A stretch of 64,000 bases of DNA, from positions 8,971,001 through 9,035,000 of the forward strand of contig CM051030.1 in assembly GCA_027627225.1 (NCBI GenBank), in the 5' to 3' direction. The notes beneath the pieces are model-generated. The model saw only the letters and a list, made by a program, of their open reading frames with translations, was not told the DNA's origin and did no database searches. Numbering within the stretch: position 1 is the first letter of the stretch; the number at the start of each line of letters is the position of its first letter. A program made the position numbers and the translations under genes. Shown one piece after another: positions 12,701 through 22,945 of the stretch. This DNA is from Congeria kusceri (taxonomy: Eukaryota > Mollusca > Bivalvia > Myida > Dreissenidae).

Positions 12701-15700
12701 GTGATGCTCCACACAAGAAAATGTTTCACATAAGGAAATAAAACGAACGACAATAACTCAGTAAATATTGAAGAAAGAGTTGTGGTCCTTGCGCTCTGCA
12801 CTTCATCTCATTGCCGTCTCTCATTATATGAAGTTTCATTTGAATCCCTTCAATACTAATGGAGTTATGCTTTGCACAAGAAGCGTGACGGACAGACGAC
12901 AGAAGGACGGACGATGCAATTACTATATGCCTCCAAATATCCCTTCGGGGGCATAAAAAGGAACTTCAATCATTTGATTTATGCCATATTAAGAAGTAAG
13001 TCAAGAGCTGCTACCCAAATTCTGATGTATTTAGCATTTGGTAAATATTTTGTAATAACTGAGAATTCATTTTTTGTAAATGAAACTGGGTTTTGATGTG
13101 TGACAGTGTATACCATGTGGTGCGTTTTCTGGCCCCAGTCCGTCCACTACAAGGCCCATGGGTCCCTGCACAATCTCCAGACTCCGCCCACTGACCCTCG
13201 ATACCAGCTGCACCACGTTCCCTGATTGGAACAGGCTCTAAAAATAACAAATGTGGATGTATAGAGCTATAATATTCTGATATTTTCCTGACCTTCGATA
13301 CCAGATGCACCCGACTGGAACCAGTTCCAATATTAAAAAATTAAGACAGTGCAAATTCAAAGGACCATAACTCAAATATAAAATTTTGCCTGTATATTTC
13401 TCTCATATAGACTTTATAATGATGTACATACAACATTCACATATCACAGACTATAGATATTTTATGTAAATATCATTCAAAATATAACCAGCAGTAAAAT
13501 ACCCTCCTCTCTCTTGGAGCATCTAAGGGACACTTCTTATAAACTACAGATCTACAGTGTGCATCAAACTTGTATGTACATAGATACGCAGAATGCTACA
13601 TGAACTCATATAGCAGTGAACATTTAGTCTAAACCTATTTATTTGCGCATACATCTAATGCTCCCCCAGTAGGAATTGAACTCACAATCTGTCAATCGCA
13701 ATCACGAGGTAGACACCATATCCCCATATCCAATATACCACTGTGATAGTTTGATCACTGTTGAAATAAGACGATGTTTATTTGTAAAATCCTGCAACAG
13801 GATAACACCTCTCACCAGCACATTGCCCGTGGCAGTGGTGGCGAGGCTCTTGTCGATCTGGTCTGCCGTCCAGTCGATCTCCTTGCTAATGGTTCTACCC
13901 AGGTTGTTCAGCTCTCGTCCCAGTTGACCGAGCAGGCCCGGCTAAAAAGGAGAAATGCGAGAATTTAAACTGATGTGGGATGAAAATTGTAATGTCAGTT
14001 AAATTCTTCTGTCAATCAGTTTTGGCCTTCCAATGCTTGGGAAGAAAGGTATTTAACTATTTACATATTCTTATGGGTTATCTTTTACTTCCAAAATATG
14101 AGAAATTATTAAAGACAATTAACTAGATGTTCACATCATGTAAGACTAAATGTATAAAGGTGGAATAAAACAGGGTTAGACTACAGCTCCCAGTTACATC
14201 GTTTTGAGCTGGAATTATATCAAGTATGCTAAGTAAAGGTAAAAGTAGACACAGTAAAATAAGATGCTAAAGAGCTGCAGACAAACACCAACGTGCCAGT
14301 ATTTGAATGTGTAGTGACTTGGTTCTTACATTTTTAATAACTATGTGAAATTTAGTCACAGCAAGATATTGCCACAGGACCAATATTGATCAAATTATCT
14401 TATCCATGTACACAACACCATTTTATCCATTTGAAATTATAAAAAAGAACTACATGTTGACTGTCCTTTCAAAACATTGATGGAATAACGAGTTTTATGT
14501 TGCTTTATAATGTACTCTATTTATTTACATCAATGAAGCTAATTTGAGAATTTCGAACACATGTGAATACCGTTAACGCATTTTATCATCATTTCTGTCT
14601 TACACTATAGTACCAGTACATGCGTTTTTTTCCAACAACTTACTGAAGAGCGTCCAACTATATAAGGCTGCTGCTGCATCACAATGGTTGTCTGCAACGA
14701 TCAGAACGAAACTAGTTAGGTGTAAAAAGTCTGGATTTTGCCATACACACTCTTTGTTTAAAAAATCAAAATGCCACAATAGTATATCTTTTGTATTATG
14801 TAGGGATGAGAATATTTGTGTAATTATTAAAAAAAGCCTAGCTTTTAAACAATGGAGAATACTTAGTCTAGTATTGTAAACAATGGAGAATACTTAGTCT
14901 AGTATTGTAAACAATGGAGAATACTTAGTCTAGTATTGTAAACAATGGAGAATACTTAGTCTAGTATTGTAAACAATGGAGAATACTTAGTCTAGTATTG
15001 TAAACAATGGAGAATACTTAGTCTAGTATTGTAAACAATGGAGAATACTTAGTCTAGTATTGTAAACAATGGAGAATACTTAGTCTAGTATTGTAAACAA
15101 TGGAGAATACTTAGTCTAGTATTGTAAACAATGGAGAATACTTAGTCTTGTATTGTAAACAATGGAGAATACTTAGTCTAGTATTGTAAACAATGGAGAA
15201 TACTTAGTCTTGTATTGTAAACAACGGAGAATACTTAGTCTAGTATTGTAAACAATGGAGAATACTTAGTCTTGTATTGTAAACAATGGCGAATACTTAG
15301 TCTAGTATTATAAACAAAGGAGAATACTTAGTCTTGTATTGTAAACAATGGAGAATACTTAGTCTAGTATTGTAAACAGTAGAATACTTAGTCTAGTATT
15401 GTAAACAATGGAGAATACTTAGCCTAGTATTGTAAACAATGGAGAATACTTAGTCTAGTATTTTAAACAATGGAGAATAGTCTAGTATTGTAAAAATGAT
15501 CACAGTTGGGCAACATTTAATCTGTTTGAAATAATTTAACATTTTGCCTTTTATTTTATGGAAGTATGCATTCTTTTGAATTGTTATATAGCTAATTCAG
15601 AAATTGAAATAATTAAAATATAAATTATAATATAAAATATATATAACTGTAATGAAATATTATAGTCAGTTTAAATTTTGTTGATAATGATGGGATCAAC

Positions 15701-16044
15701 CATTTATTGTTAATACGGGGAATCGTGGTTTTCTGTGTACGAACGCACTGTTTTCGTCTGTAATTTAAATCGTTTGATTTACCTATATCGATTAGTCCAT
15801 GTTTATTACTGTTCTCACTTGCATTTTTACCCACTGTACAATAAATAACCAAAATATAGCTAAATAAAAATAATTTGAAAATAAATCTTTTATTGTAAAT
15901 GTAATGATATATTTATTATCAGCAGGTACACTTATAATTAATTCAACAACAATGACAGAAAAAACCTACATGATGACCTGGTGGTGTCGTATACACTGCT
16001 GCGCCTGGAACATTCTTGTGAACAACATGCCCCTTGTGCGCCAT
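9678..16044 (-). CDS. six-exon gene for a small putative beta-trefoil protein (211 aa)
   Basis: Joined by hand from six exons on the minus strand: 16044-15970, 13941-13816, 13237-13114, 10988-10888, 10555-10376 and 9707-9678. Every junction has an AG acceptor and GT donor, and all phases agree (0,0,1,0,0). The 211-residue product starts MAHKGHVVHKNVPG, has a Gly/Pro-rich head, then an amphipathic segment (LLGQLGRELNNLGRTISKEI, about residues 28-47). From about residue 68 it has three blocks of alternating hydrophobic strands (VVQLVSRVSGRSLEIV; QVRLHNNNNFLAII; GQFIILESLKERFRHV) with the spacing expected of a beta-trefoil (FGF/fascin/agglutinin-type fold). It ends YSPYSVATK. No signal peptide or membrane segment is visible, so it is probably cytosolic. 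The ATG context (AGCAATGG) is good, but the frame stays open to the acceptor at 16094, so an upstream coding exon cannot be excluded. The gene structure is well supported; the fold is an inference, and I cannot name the family or its function. Confidence 0.8.
9805..9906. repeat. two inverted copies of the 51-bp minisatellite
   Basis: Two units (AATTAGACATTGTGG and AATTAGACTTTGTGG with TTTATTTACT) read in the opposite orientation to the 8570-9290 array. They are preceded by a short (GGTACT)n run at about 9802-9824. They lie in the last intron of the trefoil-like gene. Confidence 0.85.
9950..10136. repeat. roughly 58-bp tandem repeat, three copies
   Basis: Three copies share CTTGTGATGATACATTTGAC, AACTTTATAGAGTCA and TTTTGTAGAA. 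The third copy has lost a few bases. Intronic. Confidence 0.85.
10376..10555 (-). CDS. trefoil-like gene, coding exon 5
   Basis: A 180-base exon encodes 60 residues, from PPGVMHGVETKFQL through QFIILESLKERFRHV to HAMFGVRLI. It is bounded by ATTCCAG and GTGAGT. It is GC-richer than the flanking introns and carries the predicted last trefoil strands. Confidence 0.82.
10888..10988 (-). CDS. trefoil-like gene, coding exon 4
   Basis: A 101-base exon begins with the last two bases of a split Ala codon and encodes TWTIVNEGSNQVRLHNNNN followed by FLAIINGSTVVIHM. Its acceptor is ATTTAG and its donor GTAGGC. Confidence 0.82.
10989..11696. other. AT-rich intron sequence, nothing recognised
   Basis: Left part of the 2.1-kb intron between exons 3 and 4 of the minus-strand gene. 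No element boundaries were seen. Confidence 0.5.
11697..12954. mobile_element. dispersed repeat with ATGCCCCC / GGGGGCAT ends and about 140-bp tandem core
   Basis: Starts ATGCCCCC and ends GGGGGCAT. The core is about seven diverged tandem units of 130-170 bp with GGGCAATAACTCC, GAAGAAAGAGTTGTGGTCC, CTCTCATTGTCCTC and GAAGTTTCATTTGAATCCC. A GACGGACAGACGACAGAAGG stretch precedes the right end. It has no coding capacity and sits in the intron between exons 3 and 4 of the trefoil-like gene. Confidence 0.75.
13114..13237 (-). CDS. trefoil-like gene, coding exon 3
   Basis: A 124-base exon reads SLFQSGNVVQLVSRVSGR, then SLEIVQGPMGLVVDGLGPE and NAPH. Its acceptor is TTTTTAG. The donor (GTATAC) follows a first-position split, completed by exon 4 to give Ala. 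Confidence 0.83.
13660..13765 (-). mobile_element. possible tRNA-derived SINE remnant
   Basis: On the minus strand, a B-box-like GTGAGTTCAATTCC is followed by CTACTGGGGGAGC, with an A-box-like AGTGGTATATTGG upstream. This is the layout of a tRNA head, but stems are poorly kept and no tail is recognised. It lies in the intron between exons 2 and 3. Confidence 0.35.
13816..13941 (-). CDS. trefoil-like gene, coding exon 2
   Basis: A 126-base, phase-0 exon encodes PGLLGQLGRELNNLGRTI, SKEIDWTADQIDKSL and ATTATGNVL. It is the helical linker between the head and the trefoil region. Acceptor TTTTTAG; donor GTGAGA. Confidence 0.83.
14848..15497. repeat. 31-bp minisatellite
   Basis: About twenty-one near-perfect copies of a 31-bp unit (AAACAATGGAGAATACTTAG and TCTAGTATTGT). 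Variants with CTTGTATT are interspersed in the right half, and a few units are shortened. It lies in the intron between exons 1 and 2 of the trefoil-like gene, and the high identity suggests recent expansion. Confidence 0.95.
15970..16044 (-). CDS. trefoil-like gene, first recognised coding exon
   Basis: The exon spans 16094-15970 (acceptor TTTTCTGCAG, donor GTAGGT). The first ATG at 16044-16042 gives MAHKGHVVHKNVPGAAVY and TTPPGHH. The 50 bases before the ATG are stop-free in frame, so they are either 5' UTR or the end of additional coding sequence from an upstream exon that I could not find. Confidence 0.75.
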
Positions 16045-16559
16045 TGCTGATGACGTATTTGTTGCTTGACAGTTGATTTTTGAAGTATCAAGATCTGCAG
16101 AAAATAAATAAGCAGTTATCGAAATGTGGCTGTCACATACATTAGTATGTCTCTGTTAGCATTACCAGAAGCTTAAATAGCCATTCATTGGAATAAAAAA
16201 AATTGGAAAATTATCTGGTAAAGAAGTTTGTATTCATATTTTTAGTTTCTCGGATTTATGTTAAGTGTTTATAATATAATTTTTTTTTAAATTATTTTCT
16301 TTCCGCCATCAGACTGGACAGATTTCTAAACATGTCCGAGAAACTAAAAATAAAAAATCTCTTGCCTAAATAGTTACCAAGTATGTAAAACCAACAACAA
16401 GGAGGAACATAATTACTGGTATCACAGAATTAATCATGACATAATTATGTTACAGCATGTTACAAATATTTATATCATAAATATAAGTGTCTTTGTTATA
16501 TTATGGCAGGCTAAATAAGTAGAATGTCCAAATCAAGTGTTGTTACCATTTAAATTATT

Positions 16560-17082
16560 ATGCCCCCCTTCGAAGAAGTGGGATTACCTTGCTTTGCACC
16601 TGTCCGTCGGTCGGTCAGTCGATCGGTCTGTCCGTAGACCATTTCGTTTTCATCACGATATCTTGAGAATGCTTTTACCTACGATCATGAAAGTTGGTAT
16701 GCTGGTAACATGGGAGGAAAGGAAGAACCCTATAAATTTTGAGGTCAACGGGTCAAAGGTCAAGGTCACCGTTGCTAAAAATAGAAAAATGGTTTCCGCT
16801 CAATAACTTGAGAACGCATCGAGATATTTTAATGAAACTTCATACATATATACCTTATATTGAGACCTCTCTTGGGATTTCATATAAGGTGGGTGGGGTC
16901 AAGGTCACCATTACGAAAAATAGAAAAACGGTTTCTGCTCAATAACTTGAGAACGCATCGAGATATTTTAATGAAACTTCATACATAGATACCATATATC
17001 GAGACCTCGCTTGGGATTGCATATTAAACAAAATTCTTAACAATTGCACATATTCACAACTTGGCTGCATGTCAGGGGGCAT
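16560..17082. mobile_element. dispersed repeat with ATGCCCCC / GGGGGCAT ends (AAGGTCACCGTT family)
   Basis: Bounded by ATGCCCCC and GGGGGCAT, with GTCGGTCGGTCAGTCGATCG near the left end. The core has two to three tandem units of about 135 bp: AAGGTCACCGTT, CTAAAAATAGAAAAA, CTCAATAACTTGAGAACGC, GATATTTTAATGAAACTTC. The same core is expanded at 40265-41790. Confidence 0.8.
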
Positions 17083-17319
17083 ACACGTTTTACAAACATC
17101 TCTTGTTTCATTTGTATTGAGTGACAGTCCTATAAAAAATTTGTTTGTAACGGTTACTAACCCACAGACTACGTTTAATTATTCTTTAATATTTGAACAA
17201 GTGTGGCGTAACTTTAAGTTTCACAATGTGCTATTATTATTTTCCTAGTGCCTATGATTGTAAATGATGACAACTGATATAATTATATTACTACAGTTTT
17301 TGGGGGTATTTTGGATTTT

Positions 17320-17466
17320 GGTTAGTTCCGGATCAATCTACGATCATGAAAGTTGGTATGCTGGTAACATGGGAGGAAAGGAAGAACCCTATAAATTTTT
17401 AGGTCAACAAGTCAAAGGTCAAGGTCACCGTTGCTAAAAATAGAAAAATGGTTAGTTCCGGATCAA
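17320..17466. mobile_element. 113-bp fragment of the AAGGTCACCGTT family between 17-bp direct repeats
   Basis: GGTTAGTTCCGGATCAA occurs at 17320-17336 and again at 17450-17466. The 113 bases between them closely match about 16678-16791 of the neighbouring element, from ACGATCATGAAAGTTGG to GAAAAAT. The fragment lacks both termini of the family. Confidence 0.75.
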
Positions 17467-19016
17467 AGCCAGTTAATAGCTTTAAATAATAACTTTGTAG
17501 TAAATGTTCCTTAACATTGTTATTTTATGTTGAAAGAGCTGTCTTTTCTACAGAGTTTCTACCGAATTTAGACGTTTGTTTGATTACAAAAGCCACTCTT
17601 ACGACCTGGGTTTTGTACGAAACGTAATCTGACATGCGCACCTCGCCAAGAACAAGTATATGAAAATAATCGCGGACTTGTGATCAGAGACGAGTATATC
17701 GGTGAATATTGAGTCACTGCATCATGTTTATACATCAAAATGTTCACAAACACGTCCTCTATCAAATAGTGCGAACCAAAATACCGCCAATTCCTTGTTA
17801 TAACTACAGCATTCCTTTAAACGAAACCCTGAAATTGGTTAGTTTTGGATCACGTGACTCTCACTAATGGGGGTTTACTCAAACGTTTCTGAGCTGTCAA
17901 ACAGCTGACATCGTTATATTTTTCGGATCAAAGGGATTAAAAAATAAGTTGTATGATACTGTAAACGATAATGTATATGTGTATGTGGTGATTTTTGTTA
18001 ATTTTCCTGTACATATTGTGGATTTATTCGTTTGTAATTACATTATAACGTATATTTACTTAAATATAGTGCAGTGATAGTTTCAAAGATTTTAATGGTA
18101 GCAATCTAACTAACCATTCAGTGTGGATCTAATTTGTATGGTTCAAATCGCACAATTATGCTGCTAGTTATATGCATATACATTATAGACTGAATAAAAC
18201 TTTAATCACACCTGGACAAATATAATTCATACTAGGTTGTCAACTTGTATACAAGTTTGATAATTAAATGTGCTTATAAATATTTATCAGATACGTGGCA
18301 TACCATGTGTTATGCAATAAATGGTTGCTAAATTTGACATTGGTAACATCTAAATGCAATAAGTTATAAATTACAGAAATGGGGAAACCAAATCAACAGG
18401 GTCCACCTGTAAACATATCAAACACAATGAAGAAGAGTTACAACAAAGGGACCCCCAAAAATCACTCAGGGCAATACTAAAACAGAGGCCACTGTCAGAA
18501 ACAAAACTTCAAAACTGTATGGTTTATCCTATAGTTATTTACGAAGAGAGATGTTGACTTAGATAGTTGAAATGGGTTATTTTTCTTTATAAATATATTC
18601 ACACTTTTTAGTAAGAACCAGTTCCAGGCCAATCAGATGTGACTGATTCTACTTTGCCGAACACTAAAGCGTTGGAAAATTGTGTTATTAAGGAAAGGGG
18701 TCCGGTACCCTTAAGATGGAGGTTTTCACAATGTGGAATCTTACTAACTGGGAGAAAATAATGAAGATAATTTATTAAAAATACACTTCAACTAGTGATA
18801 TACATGTAAGAGTATGGGCTGAATATTTTAATGTTGCCCTTTCATAAACATACAAGTAATTTCACAATTTACACCCACGATTCACATTTCCTTTTTATAT
18901 ACAAGTGTGTCACTTTAGGTTCTGGAATTTTGTCATTTCCATTTGGCTATTTTGGGGATTTGGAATGGGTCCTTAACCAAACCCTGAAAAATCACACTTA
19001 GTTAAGTTAAATGTGA
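17467..19016. other. non-coding DNA, nothing recognised
   Basis: AT-rich sequence with no exon or clear repeat boundary. A GGTTAGTTTTGGATCACG word near 17838 echoes the 17-bp repeat at 17320, hinting at an older duplication. Confidence 0.4.
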
Positions 19017-19017
19017 T

Positions 19018-19437
19018 CAGGGCTCCAGATAACCCACTCAAACAGGCAAAAAATGCAATGGGTACTGTAGCCCCTGACCTCTTTTGTCAAGGAGTCAGTA
19101 TTTTACCGTGACCACATTGGAGAATCTTAAAGGATATTTTCAGAGCTTTAAATAGGAGTGAGCTTAAAAGGGTATTTTAATCCCATGATATTAAGTGTGT
19201 GAAGTATATGAATGTGCATGTAAATATTGTTAAGTACTAGTAGTGTTTAATTAGATACATTAAGAAAATTGATTGCAGAGCGAAAATGATTGTTTTTTCA
19301 AAATTAGTAAGTTTTTCAATGTTGACCAGTACCAATACCCCCAGTTTAATTTTCTTTATGGCACTTATAGACCCTACTTACTATTTGCAATAGTTTGAAG
19401 GGTATTTACACAAATACCCCTCTTATCTGGAGCTCTG
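19018..19437. mobile_element. 420-bp MITE with CAGRGCTCCAGATAA termini
   Basis: Left end CAGGGCTCCAGATAA; right end, reversed, CAGAGCTCCAGATAA. If one more base is included on each side, the flanks show a GTGA duplication. There is no coding capacity. A hAT-like origin is suggested by the CAG start, but the target-site duplication is not decisive. Confidence 0.6.
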
Positions 19438-20015
19438 AGTGATGTGCACAATTCAATGTTGGGTTATATTTTGATTATTTTTAATTAATCTGTTGATTTG
19501 TAATCATCAATAATCATGAACAGAATATTTACATGTTTTATTGTCATTTGTAATTTGAACCATATTAAATGTTAAATAAAATTGTAAACACACTCTAGTT
19601 GATTTGTTATTATGTTAACTATACATACGCCCTTGTCTAAAATTACCCTAGTGTGTGTCTACAAGGCATATACTGTGCAACAGCGAAGTATATGCCCAGC
19701 TGATATATTCAACGGAAAATACTTGCAATATATTTAATTCAGCGATGTGTAACCATTTGTCCATATTCCCAAGATGTTTTGAGAATACTGGTTAGTGAGC
19801 ATTTGTCGGACAGTAGTATTATCCTGACGTTTTTAAATATTTGCGTTTTGTAACCGCTTTTTTATTTTATCATCATAATACAAATAAACGCATATATTTT
19901 CAAGTACATTTAGTTTTTCTTCAAAAATAGTGAGTTTATTTTTTGGTAAAACCCCAAATGTTTACGTTGATAGTCAGAAACGCATGCAACTGTCGTCTGG
20001 GGAAGTAAAATGACG

Positions 20016-20027
20016 TGCGCATGCGCG
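20016..20027. promoter_or_regulatory. NRF1-like palindrome beside a CRE half-site
   Basis: TGCGCATGCGCG directly follows TGACG. The surrounding 100 bases are GC-richer than the background. Together with the site at 20425 it could mark a promoter for the minus-strand gene, but no exon connects them. Confidence 0.3.
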
Positions 20028-20424
20028 ATAAAATCCCAATTTGGGGCCCAGACAGGGTTTGTGATAGTTTTGGCTGTCTGCTCATTATAGCAGACGAACT
20101 CTGGCAGAACATTATTTAACGTTAAGGATGTGCGTAGTAGCTACATAGATACTTAACGTCTAGTAAACTCTTTAAAACGTCATGCTTCCGTATTTGTTTC
20201 AACGCCTTACTTATATTCTCTAGTAATTACTAAATCATTTGATAAAGTGGTATTATTTTGATATAAATTACGCATCTGATAATTTATTTGTTGTCTAATA
20301 TAGATTAAATAAAGTTATAAAGCATTTCTCTGTATATTTCACTGTAAAAAAAAACATCCAGAAAATACTACCGTCAACGTGAAAGAGACTGTGTTTTATG
20401 TACCCCTTTCAGGGCCTCTATTGT

Positions 20425-20436
20425 TGCGCATGCGCA
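20425..20436. promoter_or_regulatory. NRF1-like palindrome
   Basis: A perfect TGCGCATGCGCA, about 400 bases from the similar site at 20016. The target gene is unknown. Confidence 0.3.
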
Positions 20437-20641
20437 CAAGTGAAACTTTGTTTGTTTACATACGCAAACTGGTGATCAACCCAGGATGTTACAAGTGAAT
20501 TTTCATCGTTGAGTTTGTTCATGAATTGAAACTGACCCAAAAGAAATGCATATTTTGTCCGTCAAATACTCGCTCACCAGTATCCCTGACGTGATCCGAA
20601 ACTGCCGTAAATGATTCGGAAATGACCAAAAAGGTTATGTC

Positions 20642-21552
20642 CATACATGCCATACGTCCCGGTTTCACCGGGATTGTCCCGGTTTCGAGACGTTTGTCCC
20701 GGCGTCCCGTTGAGATGCATTTTGCCCCGGTCAATCACAAAAATCGATGTTAGTGTACCATAAAACTTACATTGGGCCAACAACTAACTTCAGGTCGTTA
20801 ATCCCTTTATCGGTCCGTATGACAACAATACCCGCTAGCCGTGTGTCAAATAGGAGCAGTAATGATACCCAATTAGCGATTTATTGATCGTTTGTCACAC
20901 TTTCGCGGGATGGGGGTCATATATCCGCGGTCGCTAATTGCTGCTGATTGTTGCATTGTTTCGGAATAAAAAAGGAACTGTGTTTGTTGTTATTTTGATT
21001 TAAAATAGAATAGGTGATATCACATAATTAGTTTGGTTATGTTTGAAGGTAAGTATGAAAATAAATTGAGAACTTTTCGAGAATTAAAGATGCAAAAACA
21101 ATCTTTACTTTCTTTAAACTCGTATTGTTCACATCGCGAAAGTTGATGCAGTTAATGACGCAGTGTATAGTGGAACGTAGCCCAGGTATAAGTCTGCTGG
21201 AGTAGTCTGCCTTGTAAACGCATTTGTTTATTTGTTTATATTTGCCTGTTTCGTGTAATTTCTTTGATGTCATAATTAAAAATACATGTTATCATTTATA
21301 TTATTGAATCAATGTGATTAAAAGATATGCGTGTGTATGTTTGTGTTATTCATTTTGGGTGTTTATTTTTTTTACTATAACTATATAGACCACGAAACGG
21401 AATAGGACCTAGGTTAGATACGATAAACTTTTATGATTACTTTTTTTTTTCGGACAAAATGACAATAATAATGTGTCCCGGTCAAATGTCACATGTCCCC
21501 CCGATTTTTTGGCAATGTCCCGTTTTGGCCTGAAAAAATTATGGCATGTATG
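20642..21552. mobile_element. 911-bp hAT-like non-autonomous element (copy 1)
   Basis: Terminal inverted repeats are CATACATGCCATA at the left and its exact complement at the right. They are flanked by a perfect 8-bp duplication GTTATGTC (20634-20641 and 21553-21560), the hAT signature. Subterminal GTCCCGG words repeat at both ends. There is no transposase, and short open frames within are not genes. A second copy lies at 28999-30036. Confidence 0.9.
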
Positions 21553-21560
21553 GTTATGTC

Positions 21561-22560
21561 ACTAGAGCGTGTCAACAAGAACGAAATCCATGTTTTTCGT
21601 GCAAAAATCGTGTTTAGATGAACAGGGGAAGGATTTATCTTTCTTTTGGTGTATATACATTAACTATTACGATATATATTCGGCATCGGTATTCTCGCGG
21701 TATCTCTATTTTCGCTGTAATTGTTTATCTTCGGATTTTCATGCTTAATTGTCAACATCTAACATATTTTTGGTTTTCTTTAAGAAAATAATAAGTTATA
21801 AATTAATTCATTCGAATTTAAACAAGTAATATGATTTGAAACCATAAATATAAATAACTTTTGTATCAGCTTGCAGCTATCGGTAGACATTAGGGGGTCA
21901 ATGTCTACACTTTCGTCTGCTTGAGTAAATATAAATGAAGACTCAAATTATTTCTTTGTTATATTTGTTAAAGGTTACAATCCAACAATTTAAAGTGTAT
22001 TTGTGTTCGTTTATACACTAACAGCAAACTTATTTCAAAACAAAGTTTTACCGCGAGATTACCGATGATGTAATTTTTCAAGATGGCTGCATGGTGCATT
22101 GAAAAACAGAATAATTTAAGGACGAATACTTTACTTTTTAACACAATTTCCAATTGTTATTTTCGTGAAAAGGTTCAATTTAAAGCATGTTATTGAAAGA
22201 AAATGTTTTGTTAGTATATTTTTGCTCCAAATATTTACTTAAAGGTTAAGTACCGCGACAATACAGATGAACAGTATATATGAAAAAGTAACAAACACAA
22301 ATCTCGTTAGTGATCTGGAATACCCCAAACAACTGTATGTGAAAAAAAATAACACAAATATACCTCACTATGGCTATGTTTAACTCCAACTGACACTAGC
22401 ACAAATAAATTTCCTTAGTTAATGCTTAACTATTATCAGATAATACTGTAATAAAATATGAAGTATAGAAATAGTACAAGGAATACTTACATTTCTTAGG
22501 TCGTTTAAAAATTTCGCAAGAATGTTCCTGACCTGTGATTATTACTCACTGATAAGTAAA
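21561..22560. other. non-coding DNA upstream of OAF
   Basis: AT-rich. A TGATGTAA and CAAGATGGC pair near 22066-22087 is promoter-like, but no exon is visible beside it. Confidence 0.4.
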
Positions 22561-22732
22561 GAAATGTATGTAAACAAGATGGTCTGATTTTGACAAGACA
22601 CTGACTTCCGGGTTACTCTTTGAACGAGGATGTACCTATACTTCCGTTTTCAAGATGGCCGAAAAATAAATCTTTGTCACTGAAATTCGGATAAAACCTT
22701 TTTATGAACGTGAATGTTGTACGAGTGATATA
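22560..22732 (+). promoter_or_regulatory. likely OAF promoter and 5' UTR
   Basis: Just ahead of the OAF start codon are ACTTCCGG, a second ACTTCCG, and CAAGATGGCCG. These are matches to ETS-type and YY1-type sites that often mark TATA-less transcription starts. On the minus strand a donor-like GTAAGTATT lies near 22490, so the region could also fire leftward. Confidence 0.5.
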
Positions 22733-22945
22733 ATGGCGAGCTTAAGTCATTGTACACGGATTCTGGCCTTAATTTTATGTATATATATCGTCCAAATTTG
22801 GGGTCAACTCGTAATAAACGTCAAAAACAATGGCGGAGATGTGGAAAGGGAAAGCATCGAGGCGAACACCACAGCGGATACCGTTTTGCTCGAGTTCTTG
22901 TCTAAGGATGGCACCCATGTTACTCAGTTCATTGACTTCAAAGCA
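22733..22945 (+). CDS. OAF: OAF exon 1
   Basis: Encodes the signal peptide and the first conserved block, ending DFKA at the donor GTGAGT. Reading past 22945 runs into intron sequence and a chance stop at 22985. Confidence 0.93.
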
